Shown: positions 47,451 through 59,449 of the stretch, piece after piece
Layout: each line of letters begins with the position of its first letter
How positions within the stretch are numbered: the first letter of the stretch is position 1
From: Orthonyx spaldingii
Taxonomy: Eukaryota; Chordata; Aves; Passeriformes; Orthonychidae
NCBI GenBank assembly: GCA_013397795.1
Contig: VZTJ01004373.1
Coordinates: 291,739 to 355,738, forward strand
Direction of reading: 5' to 3'
Length of the DNA stretch: 64,000 nucleotides
The notes under the pieces: model-generated
What the model was told of the DNA's origin: nothing
The model's input: the letters and a program-made list of their open reading frames with translations, nothing else
Databases searched by the model: none
Program-made: the position numbers and the translations under genes

Positions 47451-49084
47451 CCTGATTTCTGCATCAGTCCTGTCCCAACACTGACAGAAGGAAATGCTTC
47501 ATGGGTCTTTCTGTGGGGCAGATCTGTGTTGCCATGGGGACGTGCTCCATAAAGATCAAAGATCAACATTTCTCTCCTGTGCCAATGTACTGAACCTTAC
47601 TTTTCACCCTGGGTCCTCTAGCCTGGTGAGTGTCCCAGCTAACTGTCTGGAGATGGCCTGCTGAAGGGATGAGGTGATTCTTGACATTTCAGATCACTGT
47701 TTGGAGGGAGTTTGCTCTGCAGCGATGTTCATGTGGCAGGTGATGAGTGTTGGGTACTTCCAGTCAGTGCTTAGACCAGAGACATGGTTGCAGTACACTT
47801 AAGGTGAGTAAATGTGTCCCAGAACAGATCTCTAGAAACAGCACTCCACTGGGGCAAGTGCTATAGTAGCTGCTATTTTCCTTTAGCTAAGATCTGATCT
47901 GGAGCCATACCCAGTACCTAGTGAAAACCAGTACACAGACCTATGCTTATCCAGCCCTGCTCTTGACTCCAGCTACGTGTGCCCCAGAATACAGAAGTTG
48001 CCTGAGCTATAAAGCAGCATATACCTCAGCTGCTGGTGGGAAGTTTCAGAGCTGTCAGTGTGGGGTTGCCTGTAGAAACGAGGCAGGATGGTTGGGTCCC
48101 GTGCCTGGATCTGCTGTTGGCTTGCTGTAGCACCCAAAGTACTTCCAGTGCCTCTGTGTGTCCTGTTACAGGATGAGCACAATCATCTTGACCTATCTCA
48201 TCCATTTATAGGTAGAAAAGAATAGGTTGATGCACATGGGCTGGTACTTTGTAGCTGCCAACTGTAGCTTGCAGGAGATTTTTTTGCATATAACTCCCTA
48301 GGTTGCATTAAAAAATCACAACCATGAAGCATGGTGATAGGTGTCTGAACTGGAACATTCCTCTGCTGTTTTATGCCCTCTTGTACAGATCTATGACATA
48401 CTACACACTATCCAGTAGACACTTGTGCAAAATTCTGTGTTATGTTTAGCACAGAAGAGTACATGGTAGAGAACAAGGTCATTAAGCTTGTTTCTGATTA
48501 AATGCAAATCTTTATGTCTTTTCCCCAACACACTTCATTGTACTTTTAAGACAAAATAAGAACAAAATTACGAACAAAGTTTGAAAATTAAGATATAGGA
48601 CAAAGGAACCCAGCTAAATAAAACCCCCCCAAACTTCTTTGAGAGGAGTGGAAAAATCCCCTAACTTTAACCCAGAATAGAGAGGCAAAGAGATTTGCTT
48701 AAAATAGCACAAGTTCTTGTGATGGAACTGCTGAGTAGCTAATGTCCTTGGCTTTTTAAGCTAGCCAGTTATTTAAAATAGCTCCTGCCCATAGTGTTTG
48801 CTTTATGGTGTTCTTCTCCTTCCTTCTACTCTCTTTCATTTTCTACAGAGAGATATTTTATCAGATCTTGCCACTGAGAGCAGGAGAGACAGATTAAATG
48901 AGATGGTTAGGAGGCTAATGTTTTTTGGTCAATGAGAGGGATTCAGAAGCTGAAGAGGCTTCTTGTAACTCAGCCCATGCTGGAGAGCTGCTCTTGTTGC
49001 ACTTCTGGTGTGCACAGGATTACTTGAAGGAAGGGAGTGGAAAGTAAGAGTTGGAGCAGAAGGTATCTAAGAGTCTGCCAGTGT
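47451..49084. other. Spacer, nothing recognised
   Basis: Mixed DNA becoming AT-rich after 48260. No gene or repeat signature. Confidence 0.4.
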
Positions 49085-49255
49085 GGGCTGGGGTCTGATC
49101 CCAGCTCTGCTTCCAGTCTCACCACCCTGGGCACATCAAAAACCTGTTCTATGCCTCAGTTTGCCTACTGTACAAGGTGACAATGATGTGGTGAAGAGTG
49201 CTCAGTGGATCACTCTGAAGCACCTGAAGAGGATGAGGTCTGCTAACAGCCAATG
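49085..49255 (-). mobile_element. MIR/CORE-type SINE remnant
   Basis: The plus strand carries GATCCCAGCTCTGCTTCCAG, ACCCTGGGCACATC, then TATGCCTCAGTTTGCCTACTGTACAAGGTGACAATGATG and AGTGCTCAGTGGATC. This follows the reverse complement of MIR-like SINEs in order: CCTGGCTCTGCC, CTTGGGCAAGTC, GTGCCTCAGTTTCCCCATCTGTAAAATGGGGATAAT, then GAAGTGCTTTGGGATC. The element is heavily diverged. Confidence 0.65.
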
Positions 49256-49559
49256 TTCATTTGGATCTTGTTGCCAATACAGGATTTAGGTCTTTAATAG
49301 GCAGCAAAAGCCTTTCTCTGACCTTAATGAGGATTTCTTCTGGGTCTTGCCCTGTGTTTCATGGGGGACTGGTGAGCTGGACAGGGGAAGAACTAGGGAA
49401 AGCCATAAGCAGGAACAAGTGCCTTGGTATTCATCCAGTGCACACGCTCAGGGATCCTGCCAGGTCAGGATTTCACCAGGCCACCAATTCTGCTTTCATA
49501 GTGACACCCAACTGGCTTCATGGTGGCACTTCCTGAGCTCTGCCACTGAGCTCAGCAGA
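49256..49559. other. Spacer, nothing recognised
   Basis: Mixed stretch. The long plus-strand open frame 49347-49886 begins here and runs into the adjacent pyrimidine tract, and is not credible as a gene. Confidence 0.4.
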
Positions 49560-49860
49560 CAGGTCTACCTTGCCTTCCCTGCACTCTTCTTCCTCACCCC
49601 TCCTGCTTCTTCTTCCACCTTTCACCCTGCCTCAATGTTTGCTGTGCTCCTCTGCCTGCTTGCCACATTTTCCCTCTCCTCCCATGCCCCACTCCTCCTT
49701 TTCTCCCCCTCTTCCTGTGACTCCAGCTCCTGCTTCCTTTTTGTCTCACACATTCCCCCTCTCCCACATCCTTATAGCCTCCCCCCACACTCCTGCACTC
49801 TCCCTCTCATGCCGAGGACTTGCCTCTACTCTCTGACACAGAAGCCTGTATCACTTCCAA
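49560..49860 (+). other. Pyrimidine-rich tract
   Basis: About 300 bases dominated by C and T on the plus strand (TCCTC, CTTCTTC, CCCCTC words). It explains the longest open frame in the window (179 codons, 49347-49886), which is low-complexity Ser/Pro/Leu/Cys. Confidence 0.7.
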
Positions 49861-49879
49861 GGCTCCTGCTGTCAGCTGG

Positions 49880-50490
49880 GGAATAGATAAAGATAAATGA
49901 TATTATGTTAAATTCCACTTAATGACAAATTTTTAATTTTCTGAACATGGTCATTTTCTGGCTAGTGAATCAAGTGTAGGGAGCTAATTACATGAAGATC
50001 TGAACAAAAATAACTCCTAATTTTCAAGGATAATGGAAGAGAAATGTTGGAGATTAATGGCACTATTTATCTTTTTTAAATTTCTATCTTTCTCTGTGAT
50101 AGCACTGCTCCCCAAGGAAAATATTCATAAAATGAAATTGAAGTCGTAACTTAATAGGTTATTAAAATTTTTGAGTGCATATCACTTTCCTTCCGCCGCA
50201 CTGTAAATTTAAATTGAAGTTTGCGGCTCCTCGAGTCACCAGCGGAGTTTTTTTTATGATGGCACAATAGAGGGAAACATGCATCTTTGTCAGGAGGTAT
50301 TTGCTATTCTAATTTTATGGCAGGCCGGATTATCAGAAAGGAATGTCAGAGCACGGGGAAGCTGACAACACTACAGCCTTCAGCCATGTGTTTCCATTAA
50401 CGCCCAAAGCCGTCCAGGGGTTTCTCTGGACTGTTATTTTCCATTTCAGTCTTTTATCTTGATTTAAAGTGAGGGCGCCGAAAATTCAGC
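49880..50490. promoter_or_regulatory. Strong candidate conserved non-coding element (long)
   Basis: About 600 bases of AT-rich, repeat-free sequence with preserved CpGs (near 50145, 50194-50197, 50223-50244, 50326, 50355, 50401-50411 and 50475-50480). Words include CTAATTA at 49984-49990, GGATTATC at 50327-50334, ATTCATAAAATG near 50124 and CCATTAACG near 50394. It looks like a large developmental enhancer or a pair of them, bracketed by pyrimidine-rich tracts on both sides. Confidence 0.5.
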
Positions 50491-50645
50491 TCCTGTCATT
50501 TTTCTCACTCTCTCTCTTTTTCTCACTTTCTCCCTTCCCACTCCTTTTTTTTCTTTTTTTCTTTCTCTGTCTCTGCTCACAGGCTCTCTTCCATATTTTT
50601 TCTTTTTTTTTCTTTTTTTTATCCTACCCACACAGTTTCTGGTGG
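50491..50645 (+). other. Pyrimidine tract
   Basis: Near-continuous C/T on the plus strand with repeated CTCTCT and T7-T8 runs separated by C. The chance frame at 50469-50744 is Phe/Leu/Ser-rich. Confidence 0.75.
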
Positions 50646-53600
50646 GAGATCATCTCTCTGTGTCCCCATCCCTCCCTCATGTGCCTGTGGTCCTGGTGTA
50701 AAGCTCCAGGGAGTGATGTCCGGGGATGGGGGCAGGGAGGGTAATTTTGCTTGGTGCTCTAGGAAAGAGGCTACCTTAAGGCTCCATCTAGGAGTGTGGC
50801 ACCCAGGGCTTCCTGGGCAGTGCACTGTGCCATGGTTTTAGTTGAGTATAAATTTGATGCCCATTTTGGCTGTGTCAGGTGTCAATGCCAGGGATAAGGT
50901 GCTTTGTGGCATCAGGTCCTGCTTCCTCAGTGGGATGCAGCTGCAGCAATGGGCCCGGGCAGCACATGAGGGAATATTCAATTCTTCTTTTCCACCAGCC
51001 TGTTGGGTAGCCTAAGTCACCTTGCCTCACTTCACCTGCCTTTCACTGCCTCTTACACTGTGGGGCAGAGTGTTCCATTCTGCTGGAGTTTCCCAGCCAC
51101 TGCTCAAGTCCACTGCAGGTCAAGGCAGTCTTCAGCAGGGTTTCAATACACCAAGTATGGGGCTGACCAAGCTGGGCAGCTCTGTTGGTACATGTTGTCT
51201 CCTTGGAAGTTTCCCTCATCAGTGTGTGGCAGGCTGGACCTGTTCCTCTTTGGCCTTATCTCTTCTCTTTTACCAGCAAGAACATCTTCGCTTCTGAGAC
51301 TCTGAAGGTGTTAAACCATAGACAGCACAAAGCCAAAAATCCTCTTAAATGAAGGTTTATCTCTCTCCGAATCACCAGACTGGTACAATTCCTCTTAACA
51401 GAAGCATCTGAGCCTGAGCTTGGTCTGCAGGGATTCACTTTGGACTTGTTCTGAATGGGAAGGGGACAAGATGTTTCCACTGTCCCTGGCCTCAGCACAG
51501 ATGGGACTTTTAATGCTCTTTGTGCATTTGGAAAGTTTGGGTTGATTTTTTGATTGGAGGTTTTGTTCATCATATCTAGAGCCAAAACCAGTAAATTACA
51601 TAATAAAACCCCACTGGCTTTGGTGTAATGTTCTTTTTCCTTTTTTTCCTTTTGGGTTTGTTGAATCTGTTAGGTTTTCTTCCACTAAAGAACAGTTAAA
51701 CCTCTGCTCTCCCACACCTTCCCCTTCAAATTCATATCCTCTAAAATGTTATGACTACAGATGCTGAAGTTTGAAAAGAAGCAGCAAGTACCAAAAGGTC
51801 CAGAATAAAGCTAGGAAAGTGGGCATCTGCAGAGAGCAACCCAGCTTTTTCCCAGGTCTAAAGGGACTATGACAGCAGTCTCATTTGGATCTTGTGGCTG
51901 GGTGTACCTGTGCCTGGGAGACAGGGTGTTGTGATGCCCAGTGTGGCAGTGCTGCCAAGAAATGAAAATTGCCAGCACCTCTGATCATGAGTGCCTGTGC
52001 AAACTACAGGGCACACATCAGCACGATTTTCTTCCTCGGATCTGGTCATGCAACCATAACCTCCTCAAGCTGCTACCTTGAAGGGAACTGGATATGTAGC
52101 AGGCCCTCCTGGAAAATGCACCATGGAGGCACAATCCCAGTGGAACTAGTGTCTGTTTGATGATGCCACCATCATCACTCACGGCCAGCTTGCATTGGAA
52201 TACATGTTGCTTCTCCCATCTGTTCCATTCTCCTTATGGACAATGACATTCACCCAGTCCATTCTTTCTTCACCAGATCAAATGGCCACCCACATCTTTC
52301 TTCTGTCCACATCTCTCCTCCAAAGTGAAACATTTGATGGCCTCACTGCTCTAGGTCAGAAAATGAGTTAAGTTTTTTGTAGGGTCCCTGTGAGGAAAGT
52401 CCTGCAGAAGAATGAGGAATGTTCTGGAGTTCTGCCAAGAGGCAGAAAGCTGGAGGCTTGGCACAGCTGGCAGCAGGGCACAGGCTTCCTTTGTGCCCTG
52501 TGAAACTGGCCAGGTCCTCATGCTGCTCCATGCTGCACGGTACACTCTGTTAGCTCAAGGCATGATAAAAAGCTTTGGGGTTCAGGCATTTTCTTGTCAG
52601 CTCAACTTTGCACCCAAGAGAGTTCTTGTGTTCTGAACGCACAAGGAGTGCACCAGCCCTGCTCTTCTGTGCATCTCTGGACTGGAAAGGCTGGACCATC
52701 CGTGTTTCCATGCACGGATTCTTTGCACATTGTGGTCTCTCTGCTCAGCATTAGAAATGAGTTTCCACGAGGAGCTCTGGAGTGCATTCCCTCAGATTTT
52801 GACTTCTACCAGAAACAGGGAATAGGGAAGGTTTTAGCAGGGCCTACTCTTGCCTTGTGACTCAATGTGCTTGGTATATGCCTTCTACCAGAGGTCTCAA
52901 GTTTGTCTGGGAGGTGAGTGGTGATTTGCAGTTTGGAGAGGGGATAATGTACAGACTCTTCTGGACTGAATGTCTGTGACACTTGTGAATAGTTTGCATT
53001 TGATGAGCTTCCTTTCTTCTATTCCTCTGTTCCTCAGTTGGTGGCATGTGTCACAGTGTACCAAGGCAGCCTGGTGCTTAGGGAACCCCTCTTCACCTGT
53101 CTCCACTTCTCAGGCACACCTCTGAGTGGTTTTGTAAATGGCTGCCAGGCTTCTCCCCGCCTCAGTTCTTTGCCTGTCTGATGAGGATAAAGGATTCTTT
53201 CCAGAGGCACCTGAGACTTTAGCTCTTGATCTCTGTGTGGCATTCAGAGTCCTGTGGACTGTGGCAGAGATGTGCTAACCCAAAGTTAGACCTTCCATGT
53301 ATCAGTGTGTCCTCCTTTCTCTCACCCTCACCTTCTCTGCCAATGAAGCAGCTTTGGAAAGCATGGGTCCTTAAGGGATGAGGAACAAAATAAATGGGTT
53401 TACATTTTTTCAGCTTCTCTTATTTTCTTTGCCCATAAGGATTTGGAGTAATAAATGAAACACGACTGCTATCTGTATGACTGATCTATTTGTATAATTC
53501 TGTCTATGGACTCAGACCCCAGAAGACACATCCAAAGAGGGAGGGTGTAGGTGGGAGGGAAGTTATTTATCGCTGATGCAAACTTCTGCGCTGGTGTTGA

Positions 53601-53859
53601 TGACAGCTCTTTCCCAGCATGTGGGGAAGGCCAGGACTTGACTGCTGAAGATGTGAAACCTCCTTGGGAACAGCGTGGCAACAGAATGGAAGTGGGACAT
53701 AGGAGAGAGTGGTTTTGGTTCCTGAGAAAGTGCCAGTGACTCAGATGTGGTGCTGGGTTGGCACAGGAAGATGCTGGTGGACAGGGTGTGTGACGCCAGG
53801 AGGTCCATGCTGATGTAAATCAAGATGCTCCTTTGTGCCTGCAGCATAAATCAGCAATG
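50646..53859. other. Spacer, no gene recognised
   Basis: About 3.2 kb of mixed DNA with no coding, RNA or repeat-family signature. Confidence 0.4.
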
Positions 53860-54320
53860 TGCCCTTTTGTCATCGCTGGGCCAGCCAGTCTTGCCTTGCC
53901 TTGCCTAGCCTAGGCAGGCACTGGTAGCTTTCTGAGCTGCCCTCTTATAGCTTTTCCTTTCACTGCCTTCCTCCCCTCACATCTTGTACTTGATTTGATC
54001 TTATTAAATTGATACATAGATTTGATCTGGCTGGGCCATAGTAAAGCAGCCCTGACCCTGGGAGGGAGAGGAACATCCTACCTCCCTTTGCCAGACAACA
54101 AGACCTGTCAGCCCTGGGTAATTGAGCTTTAATAGACTCTGAGATGGGTGTAGCTCTCCAGGGAGCAGCCTCAGCTGGCAGCCCAGGGGGGACGGTGCCT
54201 ATTGAAAAAGGCTTTTGCGACAGTGGGGAATAGTCTCAGCTCCATGCCGACAGATGAGGCAAAAAAATTATCAACAGGAAACACTGAACTCAGCCAGTGC
54301 TGGAAAACTTGCACATGGAA
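53860..54320. promoter_or_regulatory. Weak candidate conserved element
   Basis: Starts with a short CCTTG repeat followed by the palindrome-like GCCTAGCCTAGGC (about 53896-53914). It then has a smooth non-repetitive stretch with TTGATCTTATTAAATTGATAC near 53994 and CpGs near 54191, 54218 and 54248. No repeat match. Regulatory function is a guess. Confidence 0.25.
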
Positions 54321-56314
54321 GTCTGAGGTCTCTGAATAAGAATGTACATTGGCATTATTTGCTGCTTGATTTCTGTAACCCTGTCCCCCTCCTCTCTGTT
54401 TCATGTGCACCTTTCACGTGGTCTGATCACTTGTGTCTCCTTTTCTTTCTCCCCGGGACATTCTCACTCTAGGATATTATTTTTTGTCCACTATAAAGAT
54501 ATTTCTTGAGGTCCCTCAATCTCAGTGGGAAAGTAAATTATCCCTGAAGGCTGATCTTTATGCCACAGGACTATTTCCCTGATGAGCAGATAAGAGATTC
54601 TCCAGCTGGAGATGTGAAGGAGATGGGCAAACCAGACTCCAGCACTGCTGACTTCTCCCAGCTGAACTCACCATTTGAGTAAAAGAAGAATGCACAGGAT
54701 CTTTCTCTTGTGTCTTTGAAAGAGAAACAGCCTGCAAAGTTTCAAATGAATGAAAGCCCAAACCAGATGCAGCTGGCTGCTACTCCTGTTTTCTGGTGGA
54801 TCTGGAGATAAAGTGCTGAAGATGAGCTGAGCACAGAACACAGCAACCCTGCCTCTGGGTCCTTTGCCCCAGCAGAGAGTGACATCCTCACATGAATGCT
54901 GTCCCTTCTCTTTGCAGGCTCTTTCATTAGAAGGATAACATTGTTTCATCCAAGTGTTGGGAAGATCCAGAGAAGTGATACAGATTTACCTCACCACTAA
55001 TATTGTTTGTCTCTTAAGTTCATGAATTATTCTCAGATGAACTAGCAGGTGATTTCCAGATGTGACTTCTGCTCATTAGACATGGCTGTTATAAGGTTTC
55101 ATGTGATGTTTCATGCACTAAGAGCAGCTTCTCTGGGGTTTTGTGACTTAGCAAACCTGTTCCATGAACAGCACCCCCTGTATCATAGCATGTACCACGG
55201 TGCTCCTAAGCCAGTGTCATGTGAGTTCACCCTGATTTGTGGGAATGCCTTCATGTATATTCTGGAGAAGTGTTTTTGTTGGCTTAGAGGTCACACACAC
55301 TTTCCAGCTCATCCGATTTGTGTCTTTCACCTGAAAGCACACCCACTTCTGAGTAAATTCTGCAACCATTACAAGCAAGCCTGGGTTCAGATTGAAAAAA
55401 GGGGAAGATATGTGGGTATTTGAACAGCACTGTGATGAAGGTGTGTATGTGGATTATTTATGCTGGGACATATTGGCAATGGATTAAATAAATGCATGAA
55501 TCAAGAATGCTTAGCATATACTATCTGCAGTCTTTAAAACACCTCATATAGATGGAAATTGGATCGAGGAAGGATTTTTTCTTTTCTATGAGAGTTTGTA
55601 AACTGCAGTTACTTCTGCTCCAAAATGGGATAAGAACTGAAAAAATGTAATGCTTTCACAAAGGAAAGATTAGATTCTCATCCTGATCCTATCTCCCTTT
55701 TCCTATACCCTAGTCCCAAAATTTTGTATTGGATAAAATGAAATATTTTGTTCCCAGTGCAACTTTCTAACATTTGAAAGTCACTTTTAAGCCTAAATGG
55801 TCTAGAACTTAAAAATGAAAGTAATTTTCAATCATAAAACAAATGTTTTTGTTTAGAAAATATTAGAGCTGGATGTTGCCATGATTCCACAGCTTTTTTT
55901 TTGTGGTCCTCTCTGAAATTGCTTCACAAGAGAAAGAGTTGTTGGAAATTGACTTCTCCCTTTGGTTTTAATGAACTTATACTTTGAGAACCAAGAGATT
56001 TTCATGGAAAAACTGCACACAGCTATACGGGAAAAATTATGTTACATAATATCACCAGTTCTGAAGATCTTTTTTTCCCCAATATCATGTGTCTTGATGA
56101 CCCGTGAGCTTCAAGCTCAGGGGAAAAAAAATAAATTCTCACTAAATCTTTTATGAAACTAGAGTGCAATAGAGTGAGTTCTCTGAAGGTGTGAGTCCTT
56201 CTGTACATGGCCCAATCCTTCTAGAAGATGTCATGATTTTTTTTAAACCAATCTCATGACTTTGGAATGAGGGGATGGTCTGATTCATCATTTTTAAGTG
56301 CTTAGTTTTAACAA
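54321..56314. other. Spacer, no gene recognised
   Basis: Mixed DNA turning AT-rich after 55440. The open frame at 55049-55423 (124 codons) has no recognised domain. Confidence 0.4.
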
Positions 56315-56440
56315 TACTGCATTATTCCCAGATAGCAGATGGGAAAATGGAGAAATGTGGTGAATTGCCAGCAGCGGAGCCAGAAATAGAACCCAGATGT
56401 CCTGGTCTTGTGTCGAAGCTCCCTGGTCTCTCCAGGAGGG
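56315..56440 (+). mobile_element. MIR/CORE-type SINE remnant
   Basis: ATTATTCCCAGATAGCAGATGGGAAAATGGAGAAA, then GGTGAATTGCC, then CGGAGCCAGAAATAGAACCCAGATGTCCTGGTC, match a MIR-like SINE in order: ATTATCCCCATTTTACAGATGGGAAACTGAGGC, GTCAAGTGACTTGCCC, CAGAGCTGGGAATAGAACCCAGGTCTCCTGACTC. The consensus CACACAGCTAG part is missing or eroded. Ancient and diverged. Confidence 0.7.
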
Positions 56441-56539
56441 CAATGAGGAGGCTGCAGTGCCAGGGGATCTTCCAGTAAAAAGCCAAGCCCTGATGGGCAG
56501 GGCGAATAACCTCAGCTCAGTGATGGGTTGTGAGGCACT
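56441..56539. other. Spacer, nothing recognised
   Basis: Short stretch between the SINE and a GC-rich block. Confidence 0.3.
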
Positions 56540-56770
56540 GGAACTTTGTCCGTCTGTCTGTCAGCAGGGCCGGGAGGAGGCAGAGCGGTGTGGTGGGCCC
56601 CTGCCGTGCGTGTCCCAGGCCGTGTTGTGTGGCTGTGCCGTGTGCTGGCGGGGAGCAGGCAGGTCAGCTCGGGTGTGCCTTTTCCAGCTGGCTGCGTGCG
56701 CGGCACAGGTCAGCTCGCCTGTGCTTTAGCGTGGCTGTGGGAAGCTGCCGGCTCCTGTGTTTAGCTGCCT
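56540..56770. other. GC-rich, CpG-containing block with a 46-bp partial duplication
   Basis: G+C and CpG rise sharply here. CAGGTCAGCTCG occurs at 56660-56671 and 56706-56717, followed in both copies by similar TGTGC-TTT sequence, giving a 46-bp period with decaying similarity. The element is small for a CpG-island promoter and has no adjacent exon that I can support. Short frames in all registers reflect lack of TA-rich stops. Confidence 0.5.
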
Positions 56771-56789
56771 TCAGGCCTAGCTAAGCCGA

Positions 56790-56965
56790 GGCAGTGTCTG
56801 GCTCCCCAGCCACAATCTCTCGTTAGAAAGAAATTAAAAGCCACTCAATTTTGGCTAATATCCCTCTGTAGGCCTTTAACTCCACCTGTGACTAACCCAT
56901 TCATAATAGCTCTGTTTTAGTGGCTTGGGTTGATGTATCCTCGATTAATTTGGGAGGAGAGTGGC
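56790..56965. promoter_or_regulatory. Candidate conserved non-coding element
   Basis: Non-repetitive AT-balanced sequence with CTCGTTAG near 56819, AATTAAAAGCCAC near 56831, ACTAACCCATTCATAATAGC near 56891 and TCGATTAATTTGG near 56941. The homeodomain-type words and the position next to a second candidate suggest a regulatory block. Confidence 0.35.
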
Positions 56966-57389
56966 AGGGCCATATCTCTTTGTCTCCCCCCCTCTTAATC
57001 CCTGTCCTACAGTCTGTCTTTTCTCACTATTTCATCTCTGCTGTCACTTCTCCATTCATTCACCCTCTTCTCATCCCCTGACTGCTTTTTTCCCCCCCTC
57101 TCACTTTTTGGTGTTTTCTTCCCCAACTCCTGTTTGTCTGCCTTCCCCCTTTGTTCTCCTCATGTCCTTTAACCTTCCTCCTTTGGCTCTTTCCTCCTCT
57201 TTTTTTTTCTTGGTCAGTATTGCTTCCTTTTCAACTTTCCTCTCCTTTCTCATCCTTTTTTTCCCCCTCATTTGGACTCCTTTTTCTCCCCCCACCACCT
57301 CTCCTCTCCCCCAGCTCTCCTCTTGTGTCCTCTTCCTCCTTCCCCAGGTTTCAGATAATCTCTCTCCCTCTTTGTTTCAGTCACCACCA
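56966..57389 (+). other. Long pyrimidine-rich tract
   Basis: More than 400 bases strongly biased to C and T on the plus strand, with only scattered purines. It separates two candidate conserved elements and generates the chance open frames 56961-57431 and 57151-57447. The minus strand would be a polypurine tract able to form triplex-type structure. Confidence 0.7.
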
Positions 57390-57760
57390 CCCCGCTCCCT
57401 ACTCTCGATTATTATTAATGATAAAGGCTAAAACATCACATCAGTAATTTCTGAGTGAGTTTTGCAATGAAGCTGGGGCCTTATCAGCCCCTCCCGAGTG
57501 CCACAAATTTTACTTTTGCAATTTCACGCCTTTGGTTATTATCACGCTGCTTCGTCCCTGCTCTGCCTCGCGCTTTCCCTCCCCCCCTCCTCTGGAGAGA
57601 GTACTTAAACTTGTTTTCATTCCCTTATTCTTTATTTTTTTAATGTCCACTCTCTCTGGAGCCAGTAATGTTCTTCCTCTTTTTTCCTCTCCCATTTTCT
57701 GTTAATTCTGTGCCATCTGCCTTAGCATCTGTTAAAAATAAAATTTCCCTCACAATGAGA
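57390..57760. promoter_or_regulatory. Candidate conserved non-coding element
   Basis: Starts with CGATTATTATTAATGATAAA (about 57406-57425), then TTTTGCAATGAAGC, CAATTTCACGCC, GGTTATTATCACGC and CCTCGCG words. AT-rich homeodomain-like content with preserved CpGs, and no repeat match. The ending at about 57760 is approximate. Confidence 0.45.
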
Positions 57761-59449
57761 AGCCCTCCCTGCCTTGCCTCCATCCCCTCCCCCACAGTCT
57801 CAGCCCCCTTACTTTTCCTACTATGGTTGTCGGAGGCTGCTGCTCTCCCTCTTGGGGTACCTCTTCATCCCTCTTCCCATCTTCCCTCCTGCCTCTCTGG
57901 GCTGGCTCCACAGCATCTGCTGGGTGATGGGGTGGAAGTGGGAGGAGAAGGGAAGAAGAAGGTCCTGGGTGCAATTGAATTACTCTCACCCCACACACGC
58001 ATGTGTGTGTTTGTGTGCATGGGTCTCTTACCTATGAGTGTTTCTGAGAGCCTGGGCAGGTACAATTAGCACCAATGTGGTGAATCAGCATTGGGACAAA
58101 TCACCTCTCTGGGACTGATGAGTGGGGCCACCCTGGGAATAGGAGAGGGTCTGGCTGTCGTGTAATGCACCAACTCCCCACCATCCATGCTCATCAGGTG
58201 AAGGCTGTTTTGACCCAAGCTGTGATCAGGTGTGGATTTGGCTACTGTGGAGTAAAGCTTCTACCAACCTGGTTGACATGAGCATGAAGAAGCTTTCCTG
58301 ATCCAGAAAGAATATTTTGTTGATTTTTTTTCAGAGTGATAACCTTTTACAGCCTAACTTGGATTAAGAAAAATGCCAGACCTCCGTGATTTCCCATTTT
58401 CATCAAGGTCTTGGCTGTGGGTCTGATACACATGTGAAACCTTCCTCTGTGCCTTGGCAGGACTTTGGTTGCTACTTTTCCTCTGAAAGTTTAAGGAGAT
58501 AAGGAGATAGAGACTCTAGTTCCCATTAAAAGTTTATTTTGTGATTTCATGTTGGATGGCTTGGTTCCCTCAGCAGGAGTTTGGTTCTGTCATAGATTCT
58601 GTTGCACTAGTGTGGCAGGCTTTGGGAACTGCCTGGCTCAGTTGTCCTGATCCAAGCCAGACTAGAGTTTGAGCAGGGATCCAGCTCTTCCACCCTGCTC
58701 ACCCTGACTCTGTGGTGTCTTGAGGCGTGTCCCAGTTTCAGGCTCAGGCCCTTCCTCTGGTCAGTCATGGTATTTGAAGGCTGTTTGGAGTGCAGTGTTT
58801 TGGGAGATTCTGTTACACATGGCATCAGTGTTTGCAAAGCTGCTGACAACAGACCCCTGCTCACATGCTCCTTCCTGAGGCCTTTGCTCCCCAAGGCCCT
58901 TCAGCTTCTCTTCCTGTAATGCAGATGAAGCTTTTAAAACAACTTGGTTTAGCATCCCTTGTGCTAACTCTGCCATGTGCTCATGATCTCTGAGGCAGTG
59001 CCCCGAGACTTGCTTGTTTATGCCTGCCAGGAAAATCGTGTCTTCATATTGTTCTGCATGCCTTTATCTGACTGTGTTTGCGTTAAGGACCCAAATGTTG
59101 AAGGTATGCACAGGAGCCATCAGGTGTATCTGCATGTCCAGCTGTAGATGCCTTCAGCAATGAACTGTTGCCTTTGCAGATGTGGACATGCGTTCATTTA
59201 TCTCTGAAGCCATGAGTGGCTGGTAGGTGCATCTGTGCTGAGCAGGGGCGCTTGCTCTGTGCTCTGTGTGTGCCTGTCACAGCAGTGTCAGTGGAAGTGT
59301 GTGTGAAGCCAGCTCCCTTGGCAGGTGTCTCTGGCTGCTGCTGGGTATGGATAAGGAGGGTGCAGGGCCATCTACCTCTGCCCACACACGCTTGCTCTGA
59401 GGCAGAGGTGTGAGCCAGGAGAGTGAACGCAGAGGAAGACCCCAGCGAG
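57761..59449. other. Spacer, no gene recognised
   Basis: Mixed DNA with a CA/TG-rich patch near 57993-58020. No coding or repeat signature. Confidence 0.4.

Noticed and set aside
49347..49886. Longest open frame in the window (179 codons, plus)
   Set aside because: The frame runs through a pyrimidine-rich tract with few possible stops. The product is Ser/Pro/Leu/Cys-biased, and no domain or splice context is seen.
56961..57431. 156-codon plus-strand open frame
   Set aside because: The frame lies entirely in the C/T tract. It is Ser/Pro/Phe/Leu low complexity.
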